The translations under genes were made by a program, and so were the position numbers. Below, piece after piece: positions 29,685 through 41,522 of a stretch of DNA of 64,000 nt. The DNA lies in the NCBI RefSeq assembly GCF_014058685.1, contig NZ_CP059055.1, positions 310,001 to 374,000 of the forward strand, written 5' to 3'. Every line of letters starts with the position of its first letter. Position 1 is the first letter of the stretch. Origin of the DNA: Lactobacillus johnsonii (lineage in GTDB: Bacteria; Bacillota; Bacilli; Lactobacillales; Lactobacillaceae). The notes below the pieces were generated by a model that saw only the letters and a list, made by a program, of their open reading frames with translations, searched no databases and had not been told where the DNA came from.

Positions 29685-32153
29685 ATGGAAAAATCATATA
29701 GTGATAGTGCAAAAAATGTTCTTGAAATTGCTAAAGAGCAAGCACAAAACTTTCACCATCGAATTATTGGAACAGAGCATGTTCTGCTTGCTTTAGTAAT
29801 TGAAGCTAATGGGGATGCTGGAAAACTTTTGCGTGAAAGAAATGTAACACCAACCTTAGTGCGAGAAGAAATTGAAAGATATACTGGCTATGGTTCAAGT
29901 CCAAAGGCCACATATATGGAAATGTCCCCACGTTTAAGTTTAGTTTTGAATTTTGCTAAACAAAGGGCTGACGAATTAGGGACTGCTCAAATTGAGACAA
30001 AACATATTTTGCTAGGTTTGTTAGCTAGTGATCAAATTTTAGCAAGTTTAATTTTGAAAAATATTGGTGTAGATCCACGAGATTTAAGTCAGGATGTAAA
30101 TGATAGTTTCATGGATGGTTCTGGGGAAGAAAATAATGTTCTTGGTATTTCTTCAGCCACTGGTATGAAAAAAGGTAAGTCATTGACTCCAAATTTAGAT
30201 AAAGTTAGTGTGAATCTAAATAAAAGAGCCCGTGAAGGTGCAATTGACCCGGTAATTGGGAGAGATAAAGAAATAAAAAGAGTAATTCAAATCTTATCTC
30301 GAAGAACCAAAAACAATCCCGTTTTGGTAGGAGAACCTGGTGTTGGTAAGACTGCAGTTGCCCAAGGAATAGCAGCCGCAATTGTAAATCATGAAGTTCC
30401 AGATACTCTAGCTAAAAAACGAGTTATGGCCTTGGACATAGGAAGTTTAATTGCTGGAACTAAATATCGTGGTGAATTTGAAGATAGAATGAAGAAGATT
30501 CTAAAAGAAATTCAACAGGATGGTTCAGTTATCTTATTTGTTGATGAAATGCATACTTTGATTGGTGCAGGTGGCGCGGAAGGTGCAATTGATGCTTCAA
30601 ATATCTTAAAGCCTTCATTAGCACGTGGCGATATTCAAATGATTGGCGCTACTACTTTTGATGAGTACCAAAAATATATTGAAAAAGATCAAGCTTTAGC
30701 AAGACGTTTTCAACAAGTAAAAATTGGTGAACCTTCAAAAGAAGAAACTGTGGATATTTTAAAAGGCTTGCGCCCTAAATATGAAAAATTTCACAATGTA
30801 AAAATTGAAGATGAGGCAATTAATGATGCAGTTGAATTTTCAACACGGTATATTGCTAACCGATTCTTACCTGATAAAGCAATTGATTTGATTGATGAAG
30901 CAAGCGCAGCTGTAAAAATTCAAGCAATCGGTAAAAGTGATCCTCGTCTAACTAAATTGGATACACAAATTAATGATGTTATTCATCAGAAAGAACAAGC
31001 TGCAGAAAATCAAAATTTTGTTCAAGCAGCTAAGTTACGGGATGAGGAAAATAAGCTTACACAGGATCGGGATAAATTAATCGAAAAAGTAGAGAATAAA
31101 AACTCTAAAAAGTCGATTGTTGATTCTGATAAGATCGCTCAAATTGTATCTGAATGGACTGGTGTGCCCGTTACTAGAATGAAGAAGAGTGAAACTAAAC
31201 GTTTAGCTCATTTAGAAAGTATTTTGCATGAACGTGTAATTGGACAGGACGAAGCTATCAGTGCCGTAAGTCGAGCAATTAGACGAAGTAGAAGTGGAAT
31301 CAAGGATGAAAATCGTCCAATCGGTTCGTTCTTATTCCTAGGACCTACTGGTGTTGGTAAGACAGAATTAGCTAAGGCTCTTGCTGCAGCAGTTTTTGGC
31401 TCAGAACGAAATATTATTCGTGTAGACATGTCTGAATACATGGATCAGATTGCAACAAGCAAATTAATTGGTTCGGCACCAGGATATGTAGGATATGAAG
31501 AGGGTGGTCAGCTCTCAGAACGTGTAAGACGTAATCCATATTCAGTAATTTTATTGGATGAAGTAGAAAAAGCTCATCCGGACGTGTTTAATTTATTGCT
31601 TCAAGTTTTGGATGAAGGATTTTTAACTGATTCTAAAGGTAGAAAAGTCGATTTTAGAAATACCATTATTATCATGACTTCTAACCTTGGGTCACGTAGT
31701 TTGCAAGAAGATAAGACAGTTGGGTTTGCAGCGGATAATGCTGATAAAAATAAACTTCAACAAGAAAAAGTTACGGCGGCTGTTAAACAATTCTTCAGAC
31801 CAGAATTTTTAAACAGAATTGATGAGACCGTGGTCTTTGATAGCTTAACTAAGAAACAATTGCGTGAAATTGTTAGCTTAATGACTGGTCATTTGGTAGA
31901 TCGCTTAGCTAAAAAAGACGTAACCTTAAAGATTTCACCAGCGGCTTTAGATGTATTGGCTAAAGATGGATTTGATCCAGAGATGGGCGCTCGTCCATTA
32001 CGTCGTGCAATTCAACATGAACTTGAAGATGTAATTGCTGAAGATTTAATTAGTGAAAAAATTAAGGCTGACCAAATTGTAAAAGTTGGAGCTCATCAAG
32101 GTAAATTAAAATTTACAATTCTTGATAAAGATAACACTTTAGTGAAAAATTAG
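29685..32153 (+). CDS. clpC: ATP-dependent Clp protease ATP-binding subunit ClpC
   Basis: An 822-residue Hsp100 unfoldase that feeds ClpP. Two Clp_N repeats (about 1-150), AAA1 with GEPGVGKTAVAQG, a UVR segment (QAAKLRDEENKLTQD, about 450) that marks ClpC, and AAA2 with GPTGVGKTELAKA. I start at the ATG with AAGGCGGTG upstream; a longer frame from 29655 adds ten unconserved residues. ctsR, mcsA and mcsB, which usually precede clpC in Bacillus, are absent here; tRNAs lie upstream instead. Confidence 0.95.
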   Translation: MEKSYSDSAKNVLEIAKEQAQNFHHRIIGTEHVLLALVIEANGDAGKLLRERNVTPTLVREEIERYTGYGSSPKATYMEMSPRLSLVLNFAKQRADELGTAQIETKHILLGLLASDQILASLILKNIGVDPRDLSQDVNDSFMDGSGEENNVLGISSATGMKKGKSLTPNLDKVSVNLNKRAREGAIDPVIGRDKEIKRVIQILSRRTKNNPVLVGEPGVGKTAVAQGIAAAIVNHEVPDTLAKKRVMALDIGSLIAGTKYRGEFEDRMKKILKEIQQDGSVILFVDEMHTLIGAGGAEGAIDASNILKPSLARGDIQMIGATTFDEYQKYIEKDQALARRFQQVKIGEPSKEETVDILKGLRPKYEKFHNVKIEDEAINDAVEFSTRYIANRFLPDKAIDLIDEASAAVKIQAIGKSDPRLTKLDTQINDVIHQKEQAAENQNFVQAAKLRDEENKLTQDRDKLIEKVENKNSKKSIVDSDKIAQIVSEWTGVPVTRMKKSETKRLAHLESILHERVIGQDEAISAVSRAIRRSRSGIKDENRPIGSFLFLGPTGVGKTELAKALAAAVFGSERNIIRVDMSEYMDQIATSKLIGSAPGYVGYEEGGQLSERVRRNPYSVILLDEVEKAHPDVFNLLLQVLDEGFLTDSKGRKVDFRNTIIIMTSNLGSRSLQEDKTVGFAADNADKNKLQQEKVTAAVKQFFRPEFLNRIDETVVFDSLTKKQLREIVSLMTGHLVDRLAKKDVTLKISPAALDVLAKDGFDPEMGARPLRRAIQHELEDVIAEDLISEKIKADQIVKVGAHQGKLKFTILDKDNTLVKN

Positions 32154-32157
32154 TTTT

Positions 32158-32186
32158 TTGACAAATTAGTAATATAAGTGTAAAAT
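32158..32186 (+). promoter_or_regulatory. Strong promoter of rpoBC
   Basis: TTGACA (32158-32163), 17-bp spacer, TAAAAT (32181-32186). The transcript would start near 32193, about 170 nt before the rpoB start, with a terminator hairpin in between. Confidence 0.75.
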
Positions 32187-32192
32187 ACTAAA

Positions 32193-32360
32193 CGTTTAAA
32201 AGGCTGAAATTCAGGATTTCGCTGATCTATTGTCCAGCGAGATGATAAAACAAAAACGACATTTACGTTGTTTTTGTTTTTTTGTACCCAAATTTTGACT
32301 TTTTGCAATTTGTAACACAAATGTAATATTTAGATTCTTATATAAGAAAGGATGTTTTCT
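32193..32360 (+). promoter_or_regulatory. Structured rpoB leader
   Basis: The leader holds small hairpins (CTGA-AAT-TCAG; TCGCTG ... CAGCGA) and then the terminator at 32250-32283. A second promoter-like pair, TTGCAA (32303-32308) and TAATAT (32324-32329), lies after the terminator with a short spacer. The arrangement suggests attenuation or two promoters. I do not recognise a known leader family. Confidence 0.4.
32250..32283 (+). terminator. Terminator in the clpC-rpoB gap
   Basis: An 11-bp stem (ACAAAAACGAC with GTTGTTTTTGT, one G-U pair) with a 6-nt loop and long T-run. It may end clpC and may also attenuate rpoB. Confidence 0.8.
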
Positions 32361-35300
32361 TTGTTAGGACACGCTGTGAACTACGGTAGTCACCGGACAA
32401 GACGTAGCTTCTCTCGAATTAAAGAAGTATTGAAGTTACCTAACTTGACTGATGTACAAACGCAATCTTACAAGTGGTTTCTTAATGAAGGTATTCGTGA
32501 AATGTTTGACGACATTATGCCGATTTCAGACTTTTCAGGAAAACTTTCTTTAGAGTTTGTTGATTACAAGCTCTTGAAGCCAAAATACACTCTTGAAGAA
32601 GCACGTGATCACGATGCTAATTACTCTGCTCCTCTTCATGTAACTTTGAAGTTAACCAACCATGAGACCGGAGAAATTAAGACTCAAGACGTCTTCTTTG
32701 GAGAATTCCCATTAATGACTGATTCAGGAACTTTCGTTATTAATGGTGCTGAGAGAGTTATTGTTTCTCAGCTTGTTAGATCTCCTGGTGTTTACTACCA
32801 TTCAGATTTTGATAAAAATGGTCGCCAAATTTTCGGTGCTACAGTTATTCCTAACCGTGGTGCATGGCTTGAATATGAAACTGATGCTAAAGATTTAGCT
32901 TATGTTCGTATCGATCGTACTCGTAAGCTTCCTTTAACTGTTTTAATTCGTGCTTTAGGATTTGGTTCTGATAGTGAAATTGCGGATATGTTTGGTGAAA
33001 GTGATTCAATTCGTTTCACTTTAGAAAAAGATATCCACAAGAATCCTGCTGATTCTCGCGTTGCAGAAGCATTAAAGGATATTTACGAAAGATTACGTCC
33101 AGGTGAACCTAAGACAACTGATTCATCTCGTTCACTTTTATATGCTAGATTCTTTGATCCAAGAAGATATGATTTAGCTCCAGTTGGTCGTTATAAGATC
33201 AATAAGAAACTTTCTTTAAAGAATCGTTTACTAAGACAAACTTTGGCTGAAACTTTAGCTGATCCTGATACTGGTGAAATCATTGCTAAAAAGGGTGACG
33301 TTGTTACCCACGAACTTCTTGATAAATTATCACCTTACTTAGATCGTGATGACTTTAAGATGGTAACTTATGAACCTTCAAAGGAAGGTGTGTTACCTGA
33401 TCCAGTAACAGTTCAAGAAATTAAGGTATATTCTAAAGTTGATCCTGAACGTGTAGTTAAGTTAATGTCTAACGGCCACATTGCAGATGATGTTAAACAT
33501 TTAACTCCTGCTGATGTATTGGCATCAATTAACTACTTCTTCGACCTTCAAGATAATATTGGTACTACTGATGATATTGACCACTTAGGTAACCGTCGTA
33601 TTCGTCGTGTAGGTGAATTACTTCAAAACCAATTTAGAATTGGTTTAGCAAGAATGGAACGTGTTGTACGTGAAAGAATGTCAATCCAAGACATTTCTAC
33701 TGTTACACCACAACAATTAATCAATATTCGTCCTGTTGTTGCTTCAGTTAAGGAATTCTTTGGTTCATCACAATTATCACAATTTATGGATCAAAACAAC
33801 CCACTTGGTGAGTTAACTCACAAGCGTCGTATGTCAGCCTTAGGACCTGGTGGTTTGTCTCGTGACCGTGCTGGATATGAAGTTCGTGACGTGCACTATA
33901 CTCACTATGGTCGTCTATGTCCTATTGAAACTCCTGAAGGACCTAACATTGGTTTGATTAACTCTTTAGCAACTTACGCTATTGTTAACAAGTATGGTTT
34001 CATTGAAACACCATATCGTCGTGTTTCTTGGGATACTCACAAGGTTACTGATAAGATCGACTACTTAACTGCTGATGTAGAAGATAATTACATTATTGCT
34101 GGTGCTAACGCTCGCTTAAATGAAGATGGTTCTTTCAAAGATAAGATTGTTTTAGCCCGTCATAAGGAAGATAACCTAGAAGTTACCCCTGATAAGATTG
34201 ACTACATGGACGTTATTCCTAAGCAAGTAGTTTCAGTAACTTCTGCATGTATTCCTTTCCTTGAAAACGACGACTCTAACCGTGCTTTGATGGGAGCTAA
34301 CCACCAACGTCAAGCTGTTCCATTGATTAATCCACATGCACCAATTGTTGGTACTGGTATGGAATACCGTGCAGCACATGACTCTGGGGATGCATTAGTT
34401 GCTAAAGCTCCTGGTGTGGTTGAATATGTTGATGCAAACGAAATTAGAATTAGAAGAGACGATGATACTTTAGATAAGTATGTTCTTGAAAAATTCCGTC
34501 GTTCAAACGCAACTAAGAACTACAACCAAACTCCAGCTGTTAAGCAAGGTGAACGAGTAGTTGCAGATGAAGTTATTGCTGATGGTCCAGCAATGGAAAA
34601 CGGCGAATTAGCTCTAGGTCAAAACCCAATCATTGCATTCTTGACTTGGAACATGTACAACTATGAAGATGCCGTTATGATTTCTGAACGTATGGTTAAA
34701 GATGATGTCTACACTTCTATCCATATTGAAGATTATGAATCAGAAGCTCGTGATACTAAGTTAGGACCTGAAGAAATCACACGTGAAATTCCAAATGTTG
34801 GTGAAGATGCACTTAAAGACCTTGATGAAGAAGGTATTGTTCGCATAGGTGCTGAAGTTCAAGATGGTGATATCTTAGTTGGTAAAGTAACCCCTAAGGG
34901 TGTGACTGAATTATCAGCTGAAGAACGTTTGCTTCACGCTATTTTTGGTGAAAAAGTTCGTGAAGTTCGTGATACTTCCTTGCGTGTACCTCACGGTGGT
35001 GGCGGTATTGTTCAAAACGTTCAAGTATTCACTCGTGAAGCAGGCGACGAATTGCCACCTGGTGTAAATAAGATGGTTCGTGTTTACATCGTTCAAAAAC
35101 GTAAGATTCAAGTCGGTGACAAGATGTCTGGTCGTCACGGAAACAAGGGTACTATTGCCTTAGTTTGTCCTGAAGAAGATATGCCATACTTACCAGATGG
35201 TCGTCCAGTAGATATTTGTTTGAACCCAATGGGTGTGCCTTCACGTATGAACATTGGACAGGTTCTTGAATTACACTTGGGTATTGCTGCTAAACAGCTT

Positions 35301-35990
35301 GGTATTCACGTTGCTACTCCAGTATTTGATGGTGCTTCTGAAGATGATATGTGGAATATGGTTCGTGAAGCTGGTATTGGAAAAGATGGTAAAACTGTTC
35401 TTTACGATGGACGTACTGGTGAACCATTCCACAACCGTGTTTCAGTAGGTATTATGTACTACTTGAAGTTGACTCACATGGTTGATGATAAGATCCACGC
35501 ACGTTCAATTGGGCCTTACTCACTTGTTACTCAACAACCACTTGGTGGTAAAGCACAATTTGGTGGTCAGCGTTTCGGTGAAATGGAAGTTTGGGCTCTT
35601 GAAGCTTATGGTGCTGCTTACACACTACAAGAAATCTTAACTTACAAGTCAGATGACGTTGTAGGTCGTGTTAAGGCTTATGAAGCTATTGTTAAGGGCG
35701 AAAGAATTCCAAAACCTGGTGTTCCAGAATCATTCCGCGTTCTTGTTAAAGAACTACAATCTCTTGGTTTAGATATCAAGGTGTTGGATATGGATCATAA
35801 AGAAATTGAGTTACGTGATATGGATGATGACTCTAACGATCATTTCAACATCGATACTTTATCTAAACTTGCTGAACAACAAGAAAAGAAGAAGTTAGCT
35901 GAAGAAGCTGCAAAAAAGGATGATAAGCCAGATGAACCTGTAGATGAAAGTGATTCTTCAACTTCATCTGATGATAAGGTTTCTAAGTAA
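32361..35990 (+). CDS. rpoB: DNA-directed RNA polymerase subunit beta
   Basis: A 1209-residue core RNAP subunit. The TTG at 32361 is preferred: its product begins [16 protein letters not shown] as in other lactobacilli, and the AAAGGA ends about 9 bases away. The ATG at 32352 overlaps that Shine-Dalgarno. The rifampicin region starts at Gly468 ([17 protein letters not shown]) and looks wild type. The C-terminal tail after about 1170 is charged (Lys/Asp/Ser). rpoC follows after 17 bases. Confidence 0.97.
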   Translation: MLGHAVNYGSHRTRRSFSRIKEVLKLPNLTDVQTQSYKWFLNEGIREMFDDIMPISDFSGKLSLEFVDYKLLKPKYTLEEARDHDANYSAPLHVTLKLTNHETGEIKTQDVFFGEFPLMTDSGTFVINGAERVIVSQLVRSPGVYYHSDFDKNGRQIFGATVIPNRGAWLEYETDAKDLAYVRIDRTRKLPLTVLIRALGFGSDSEIADMFGESDSIRFTLEKDIHKNPADSRVAEALKDIYERLRPGEPKTTDSSRSLLYARFFDPRRYDLAPVGRYKINKKLSLKNRLLRQTLAETLADPDTGEIIAKKGDVVTHELLDKLSPYLDRDDFKMVTYEPSKEGVLPDPVTVQEIKVYSKVDPERVVKLMSNGHIADDVKHLTPADVLASINYFFDLQDNIGTTDDIDHLGNRRIRRVGELLQNQFRIGLARMERVVRERMSIQDISTVTPQQLINIRPVVASVKEFFGSSQLSQFMDQNNPLGELTHKRRMSALGPGGLSRDRAGYEVRDVHYTHYGRLCPIETPEGPNIGLINSLATYAIVNKYGFIETPYRRVSWDTHKVTDKIDYLTADVEDNYIIAGANARLNEDGSFKDKIVLARHKEDNLEVTPDKIDYMDVIPKQVVSVTSACIPFLENDDSNRALMGANHQRQAVPLINPHAPIVGTGMEYRAAHDSGDALVAKAPGVVEYVDANEIRIRRDDDTLDKYVLEKFRRSNATKNYNQTPAVKQGERVVADEVIADGPAMENGELALGQNPIIAFLTWNMYNYEDAVMISERMVKDDVYTSIHIEDYESEARDTKLGPEEITREIPNVGEDALKDLDEEGIVRIGAEVQDGDILVGKVTPKGVTELSAEERLLHAIFGEKVREVRDTSLRVPHGGGGIVQNVQVFTREAGDELPPGVNKMVRVYIVQKRKIQVGDKMSGRHGNKGTIALVCPEEDMPYLPDGRPVDICLNPMGVPSRMNIGQVLELHLGIAAKQLGIHVATPVFDGASEDDMWNMVREAGIGKDGKTVLYDGRTGEPFHNRVSVGIMYYLKLTHMVDDKIHARSIGPYSLVTQQPLGGKAQFGGQRFGEMEVWALEAYGAAYTLQEILTYKSDDVVGRVKAYEAIVKGERIPKPGVPESFRVLVKELQSLGLDIKVLDMDHKEIELRDMDDDSNDHFNIDTLSKLAEQQEKKKLAEEAAKKDDKPDEPVDESDSSTSSDDKVSK

Positions 35991-36007
35991 TATAGGAGGT
36001 TAAACTT

Positions 36008-39000
36008 TTGATCGACGTAAATAAGTTTGAAAGTATGCAAATCGGTTTGGCTTCTCCAAACAAGATCAGAAGTTGGTCTTATGGTGAAGTTAAAAAACCA
36101 GAAACTATCAACTATCGTACTTTGAAACCAGAAAAAGACGGTTTGTTCGATGAAAGAATCTTCGGACCAACTAAGGACTGGTCTTGTGCTTGTGGTAAGT
36201 ACAAGGGTATTCGTTACCGTGGCATTGTTTGTGATAGATGTGGTGTTGAAGTTACTTCTGCTAAAGTTAGAAGAGAACGTATGGGTCACATTGAACTAGC
36301 TGCACCGGTTTCACATATCTGGTATTTCAAAGGTATCCCATCTCGTATGGGATTAGTCTTAGATATTTCACCTCGTGCATTGGAAGAAGTAATTTATTTT
36401 GCTGCTTACATTGTTATTGATGCAGGTGATACTGATCTTGAAGATAAACAACTTTTAACAGAAGCTGAATATCGTGAAAAGAAAGCAAAATTCGGTGACC
36501 GTTTTGAAGCTAAAATGGGTGCTGAAGCTGTAAAAGAACTTCTAGAACAAGTAGATATTGATAAAGAAGTTCATGAACTAAAAGAAGAATTAAAGACTGC
36601 TACTGGTCAAAAGAGAACTCGGGCTATCAGAAGATTAGACATCTTGGATGCCTTTAAAAATTCAGGTAACAAGCCTTCATGGATGGTTATGGATTGTATT
36701 CCTGTTATTCCACCAGACTTGAGACCAATGGTTCAACTTGATGGTGGACGTTTCGCAACTTCTGACTTGAATGATTTATACAGACGTGTAATCAACCGTA
36801 ACAATCGTTTAAAGAGATTGTTAGACTTAAATGCACCAAGAATTATCGTTCAAAACGAAAAGCGTATGCTTCAAGAAGCAGTTGACGCATTAATTGACAA
36901 TGGTAGACGTGGACGTCCAGTTGTCGGACCAGGTAATCGTCCTCTTAAATCTCTTTCTCACATGTTGAAAGGTAAGCAAGGACGTTTCCGTCAAAACTTA
37001 CTTGGTAAACGTGTTGACTACTCAGGTCGTTCAGTTATCGATGTTTCACCTGAATTGAAGTTTTACCAATGTGGTGTACCACGTCCAATGGCTCTAGAAT
37101 TATTTAAGCCATTTGTAATGCACGAATTAGTAAAACGTGGTTTAGCATCTAACATTAAGAATGCTAAGCGTAAGATTGATCGTGAAGATGATGATATCTG
37201 GGATATCTTAGAAGATGTAATTAAAGAAAGACCAGTTCTTTTAAACCGTGCACCTACTCTTCACCGTTTAGGTATTCAAGCCTTTGAACCAGTTCTGGTA
37301 CCTGGTAAATCAATTCGTCTTCACCCACTTGCTTGTGAAGCTTACAATGCCGATTTTGATGGTGACCAGATGGCCATTCACGTTCCATTATCTGATGAAG
37401 CTGTAGCAGAATCACGTTTGCTGATGCTTGCTGCTCACCATATCTTGGCTCCTAAGGATGGTAAGCCAATCGTTACACCTTCTCAGGATATTGTTTTGGG
37501 TAACTACTGGTTAACTCAAGCAGAGCGTGGTCGTGAAGGTGAAGGAATGATCTTTGATTCACCAGCTGAAGCAGCTATTGCATATGCAAATGGTGATATT
37601 CACTATCATACTCGTATTGGTTTAGCAGCTGACTCAATGCCAGAAAAGCCATGGCCAAAGGGCTACGAACATGGAATTTTTGTAACTACTTACGGTAAGT
37701 TAGTATTCAACCAAATTTTCCCTAAGGATTTCTACTACATTAACGATCCTACTCAAGAGAATCTTACTCACCCAGTAGATGAAAGATACTTCTTACAACC
37801 AGGTGAAGATATCCATGAAAAGCTTGACAATATGAAACTTGGTCAAGCCTTTAAGAAGGGATTCTTATCAGATTCTATTGCTCAAATTTACAAGGATTAC
37901 AAAGTTCAAAGAACTTCTGATTTCTTGGATGATTTGAAGGAACTAGGCTACACTGTATGTACTACTTCTGGTTTAACTATCGGTGTTGAAGATATCCCTA
38001 CAATTAGTGATAAAGATGATATTGTAGCAGAAGCTCGTAAGAAAGTTGATGTTGTTTCTAAGCAATACCGTCGTGGTTTAATCACTGATGAAGAAAGACA
38101 TGATCGAGTAATTAGTATTTGGAATAACTGTAAAGACATTGTTCAAAATGAAATTGCTCAAATTCATGCACCAAGAAACCCAATTACAATCATGGCCGAT
38201 TCTGGTGCTCGTGGTAACATTTCTAACTTTACTCAGCTTGCTGGTATGCGTGGTTTGATGGCCGCTCCTAACGGAGGAATGATGGAAATTCCTGTTACTT
38301 CAAACTTCCGTGAAGGTTTGTCTGTTTTGGAAATGTTCATGTCCACTCACGGTGCTCGTAAGGGTATGACGGATACTGCCTTGAAGACTGCCAACTCTGG
38401 TTACTTAACTCGTCGTTTGGTAGACGTAGCTCAAGATGTCATTATTCGTGAAGAAGATTGTGGTACTGATCGTGGTTTAACTGTTCACGCAATTACTGAA
38501 GGCGATGAAATGATTGAACCATTATTTGACCGTTTAGTTGGTCGCTACACTTCTAAGAGTGTTTACGATCCAGAAACTCATGAAGTAATTTGTCCAGCTG
38601 ATGTCTTAATGGACGAAGATATGGCTCATAAGATCGTTGATGCCGGAGTTACTGAAGTAACAATTCGTTCCGTATTTACTTGCAACACTCAACATGGTGT
38701 ATGTAAGAAATGTTACGGTATGAACCTTGCTACTGGTGACGACGTTGAAGTTGGTGAAGCAGTTGGTACTGTTGCCGCTCAATCAATTGGTGAACCTGGT
38801 ACTCAGTTAACTATGCGTAACTTCCACAACGGTGGTGTTGCCGGTGCTGCAGATATTACTCAAGGTTTACCTCGTGTTCAAGAGTTGTTTGAAGCTCGTA
38901 ATCCTAAGGGTCGTGCTACAATTTCTGAAGTAACTGGTGAAGTAACTTCAATTGAAGAAGATCCAGCCGAACACACTCGTCAAATTACCGTTAAGGGACA

Positions 39001-39679
39001 AACTGATACTCGTACTTATGACGTACCATATACTGCTTCAGTAGCAGTTGCTGAAGGCGATCATGTTGTACGTGGAGATAAGTTGACTCTTGGTTCTATC
39101 GATCCTAAGGAATTGATTCGTGTACGTGATGCATTGACTACCGAAAAATACATTCTAAGTGAAATTCAAAAAGCTTATAGAATGCAGGGTGTAGAAATTG
39201 CCGACAAACACGTTGAAGTTATGGCACGTCAAATGCTTCAAAAGGTTCGTATTCTTGACCCAGGTGAAACCGATATCTTACCAGGTGAATTGATGGATAT
39301 TGGTGAATTTAAGGCAAGAAACCGTGAAGTAATTATTTCCGGTGGTATTCCTGCTACTGCGCAAAGTGTAATTCTTGGTATTACCAAGGCCGCTCTTGAA
39401 ACTAACAGTTTCTTATCTGCAGCTTCCTTCCAAGAAACTACTCGTGTTCTTACTGATGCTTCTATTCGTGGTAAGAACGATCCATTACTTGGTCTTAAGG
39501 AAAATGTTATTATTGGTAAGATTATTCCTGCAGGTACTGGTATGCCAGTTTACCGTGAAATGGAACCTAAAGTTGATGTTCCTGAAGATGAAAAGAAAAA
39601 GTCAGTTTATTCTATAGCTGATATTGAAAAGAAATTAGCTGCAGCTGATGCAGAGAAAGACAATGGTTCAGCTGACTAA
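36008..39679 (+). CDS. rpoC: DNA-directed RNA polymerase subunit beta'
   Basis: A 1223-residue subunit carrying the active-site magnesium. The N-terminal zinc cluster ([14 protein letters not shown]) and the catalytic N447-ADFDGD loop (Asp449, 451, 453) are intact, as is the second zinc cluster near the C-terminus ([13 protein letters not shown]). TTG start after TAGGAGG. It is co-transcribed with rpoB and ended by a terminator. Confidence 0.97.
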   Translation: MIDVNKFESMQIGLASPNKIRSWSYGEVKKPETINYRTLKPEKDGLFDERIFGPTKDWSCACGKYKGIRYRGIVCDRCGVEVTSAKVRRERMGHIELAAPVSHIWYFKGIPSRMGLVLDISPRALEEVIYFAAYIVIDAGDTDLEDKQLLTEAEYREKKAKFGDRFEAKMGAEAVKELLEQVDIDKEVHELKEELKTATGQKRTRAIRRLDILDAFKNSGNKPSWMVMDCIPVIPPDLRPMVQLDGGRFATSDLNDLYRRVINRNNRLKRLLDLNAPRIIVQNEKRMLQEAVDALIDNGRRGRPVVGPGNRPLKSLSHMLKGKQGRFRQNLLGKRVDYSGRSVIDVSPELKFYQCGVPRPMALELFKPFVMHELVKRGLASNIKNAKRKIDREDDDIWDILEDVIKERPVLLNRAPTLHRLGIQAFEPVLVPGKSIRLHPLACEAYNADFDGDQMAIHVPLSDEAVAESRLLMLAAHHILAPKDGKPIVTPSQDIVLGNYWLTQAERGREGEGMIFDSPAEAAIAYANGDIHYHTRIGLAADSMPEKPWPKGYEHGIFVTTYGKLVFNQIFPKDFYYINDPTQENLTHPVDERYFLQPGEDIHEKLDNMKLGQAFKKGFLSDSIAQIYKDYKVQRTSDFLDDLKELGYTVCTTSGLTIGVEDIPTISDKDDIVAEARKKVDVVSKQYRRGLITDEERHDRVISIWNNCKDIVQNEIAQIHAPRNPITIMADSGARGNISNFTQLAGMRGLMAAPNGGMMEIPVTSNFREGLSVLEMFMSTHGARKGMTDTALKTANSGYLTRRLVDVAQDVIIREEDCGTDRGLTVHAITEGDEMIEPLFDRLVGRYTSKSVYDPETHEVICPADVLMDEDMAHKIVDAGVTEVTIRSVFTCNTQHGVCKKCYGMNLATGDDVEVGEAVGTVAAQSIGEPGTQLTMRNFHNGGVAGAADITQGLPRVQELFEARNPKGRATISEVTGEVTSIEEDPAEHTRQITVKGQTDTRTYDVPYTASVAVAEGDHVVRGDKLTLGSIDPKELIRVRDALTTEKYILSEIQKAYRMQGVEIADKHVEVMARQMLQKVRILDPGETDILPGELMDIGEFKARNREVIISGGIPATAQSVILGITKAALETNSFLSAASFQETTRVLTDASIRGKNDPLLGLKENVIIGKIIPAGTGMPVYREMEPKVDVPEDEKKKSVYSIADIEKKLAAADAEKDNGSAD

Positions 39680-39709
39680 TCGTCCTTTCAAAACTTAAAC
39701 ATTTGTGTT

Positions 39710-39747
39710 AAAAAAGCCTATTCGTGTAGAAACGAGTAGGCTTTTTT
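39710..39747 (+). terminator. Terminator of rpoBC
   Basis: AAAAGCCTATTCGT pairs with ACGAGTAGGCTTTT and is followed by T residues. Confidence 0.85.
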
Positions 39748-39753
39748 GTGTTA

Positions 39754-40425
39754 TTAGAGAAAATTATAAAATATAAGACTTAAAAAAATAAAAGGAACAA
39801 AGGGATAGGTGTTTCGTTTGTCACCAACTATGTGATTAATAAGTAAAAGAATAGAAGCTAAAAGGAAAATATATTGTGCAGTATAAAAATCATAGTAAAA
39901 AATCAGAATAATAAAAATGATTGTATCACCATAGCCGAATTTATTTTTTAAATTCATTATTAGAAAAATTAAAATTGTAGTAATTATTAGGATCCATTCA
40001 GTTATGTCGTAGCTTGAAAAAGAACGATTGAGAGAGATAAGCCAAATTAACGGCAAAAGGACAAAGATAGGAAAAGAGTGGTCAAAATAATCAAAGATAC
40101 TAATTAGAAAAATAAAGGTAATGAATAAATAGGAAGATTGATCAAGATAGGGATTTAAAGGCAAAAATGCAATCCCACCGAGTAATTCACAATATAATGC
40201 TTCTATAGGAATAGGTGCCTTGCAGAAAAAGCAATGTCCCTTATATCGTATAAATGAAAATATAGGAATTTGATTAAGAAGGGTAAGAGGAATTTTGCAA
40301 CTATCACAGTGAGATTTCTCTGAGATAAAATTTTCCTGTCCAAAACGTTGTACGATTACTAACAAGTGGGAACCGATGATAGTTCCGAATATAAAATTAA
40401 GTCCATAAATGAATAATGTTGGCAT
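39754..40425 (-). CDS. comC: Type IV prepilin peptidase (ComC-like, A24 family)
   Basis: A 223-residue polytopic aspartic peptidase that cleaves and methylates type IV pilin-like precursors such as the ComG pseudopilins. The N-terminal part has the CDSC and CFFC zinc pairs; catalytic aspartates are in the FDYFDHS segment and in FGYGDT. Low-bias codon use contrasts with its RNAP and ribosomal neighbours. It is a single minus-strand gene between rpoC and rpsL, and no other competence gene is in the window. GGAGGT precedes the ATG. Confidence 0.88.
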   Translation of the reverse strand: MPTLFIYGLNFIFGTIIGSHLLVIVQRFGQENFISEKSHCDSCKIPLTLLNQIPIFSFIRYKGHCFFCKAPIPIEALYCELLGGIAFLPLNPYLDQSSYLFITFIFLISIFDYFDHSFPIFVLLPLIWLISLNRSFSSYDITEWILIITTILIFLIMNLKNKFGYGDTIIFIILIFYYDFYTAQYIFLLASILLLINHIVGDKRNTYPFVPFIFLSLIFYNFL

Positions 40426-40444
40426 TTTTTACCTCCAATATTTA

Positions 40445-40452
40445 TATACGCA
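40445..40452 (-). promoter_or_regulatory. Possible com-box-like octamer before comC
   Basis: Minus-strand TGCGTATA lies 20 bases before the gene. It resembles the TACGAATA box of ComX-dependent competence promoters at six of eight positions. The call is weak. Confidence 0.2.
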
Positions 40453-40477
40453 AAATTAAAAAAAGTTTTTTAAATTG

Positions 40478-40506
40478 TTTACTGAATTAAAAAATCGTGT
40501 TACACT
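40478..40506 (+). promoter_or_regulatory. Promoter of the str operon
   Basis: TTTACT (40478-40483), 17-bp spacer, TGTTACACT with −10 at 40501-40506. The 80-nt leader can pair TGTCCGTGAG with CTCCCGGA with bulges, so it may be structured. Confidence 0.6.
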
Positions 40507-40591
40507 AGCCATTGTGCTATTAAAAACATGATGTCCGTGAGGTCAGAAAAGAAACTCCCGGATGTGTGAACAATTTTAGGAGGAAATTTTA

Positions 40592-40999
40592 ATGCCAACA
40601 ATTAACCAATTGGTTAGAAAAGGCCGTCACTCAAAGACGACTAAATCTGATTCACCAGCTTTAAACTATGCTTACAACAGCATGAAGAAAAAGATGAACT
40701 ACAACCCAGCACCTCAAATGCGTGGAGTTGCAACTCGTGTAGGTACTATGACACCTAAGAAGCCTAACTCAGCTTTACGTAAGTACGCTCGTGTTCGTCT
40801 TTCAAACTTAATTGAAGTTACTGCTTACATCCCTGGTATTGGTCACAACTTACAAGAACACTCCGTTGTTTTAATTCGTGGTGGTCGTGTAAAGGACCTT
40901 CCTGGTGTTCGTTACCACATCATTCGTGGTGCTTTGGATACTGCAGGTGTTGATGGTAGAAAACAAGGCCGTTCTAAGTACGGTGCTAAGAAGGGTTAA
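40592..40999 (+). CDS. rpsL: 30S ribosomal protein S12
   Basis: 135 residues, decoding-centre protein. [17 protein letters not shown] carries the lysine (Lys57) that corresponds to the E. coli streptomycin site and is wild type. It has the longer Gram-positive N-terminal insertion (about 20-40). First gene of the str operon, with AGGAGG upstream. Confidence 0.98.
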   Translation: MPTINQLVRKGRHSKTTKSDSPALNYAYNSMKKKMNYNPAPQMRGVATRVGTMTPKKPNSALRKYARVRLSNLIEVTAYIPGIGHNLQEHSVVLIRGGRVKDLPGVRYHIIRGALDTAGVDGRKQGRSKYGAKKG

Positions 41000-41022
41000 A
41001 CAGTTAATAGGAGGGACTACTA

Positions 41023-41493
41023 ATGCCTAGAAAAGGTAATATTGCTAAGAGAGATGTTTTAGCAGATCCAGTTTACAACTCTAAATTGGTTACTAAGTTA
41101 ATTAACCACTTAATGATTGATGGTAAGAAAGCAAAGGCATCTTCAATTCTTTACGATGCTTTTGGTATTATTCAAGATAAGACTGGTAAGGAACCAGTTG
41201 AAGTTTTTGAAGAAGCAATGAACAACGTTATGCCAGTTTTGGAAGTTAAAGCTCGCCGTATCGGTGGTTCTAACTACCAAATCCCAGTTGAAGTTCGTCC
41301 AGAAAGAAGAACTACTCTTGGCTTAAGATGGCTTGTTTCATACGCACGCTTACGTAATGAACATACTATGGATGAACGTCTTGCAAATGAAATTATGGAT
41401 GCTGCTAACAACACTGGTTCAGCAGTTAAGAAACGTGAAGACGTCCACAGAATGGCAGAAGCAAACCGTGCATTTGCTCACTACCGCTTCTAA
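41023..41493 (+). CDS. rpsG: 30S ribosomal protein S7
   Basis: 156 residues, the standard length. It begins [16 protein letters not shown] and ends in the conserved NRAFAHYRF. It nucleates assembly of the 30S head and lies at the E site. GGAGG precedes the ATG; it is co-transcribed with rpsL and fusA. Confidence 0.98.
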   Translation: MPRKGNIAKRDVLADPVYNSKLVTKLINHLMIDGKKAKASSILYDAFGIIQDKTGKEPVEVFEEAMNNVMPVLEVKARRIGGSNYQIPVEVRPERRTTLGLRWLVSYARLRNEHTMDERLANEIMDAANNTGSAVKKREDVHRMAEANRAFAHYRF

Positions 41494-41522
41494 TCGTTAG
41501 TTTGTAAAAGGAGATTAATCTT

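Noticed and set aside
32352-32360. ATG at 32352 as rpoB start
   Set aside because: It touches the Shine-Dalgarno AAAGGA with no spacing; the TTG at 32361 has correct spacing and the conserved N-terminus.
35840-36289. 149-codon minus-strand open frame across the rpoB-rpoC junction
   Set aside because: It is antisense to two certain genes, Ser/Thr/Phe-rich as expected for a shadow frame, and has no Shine-Dalgarno.
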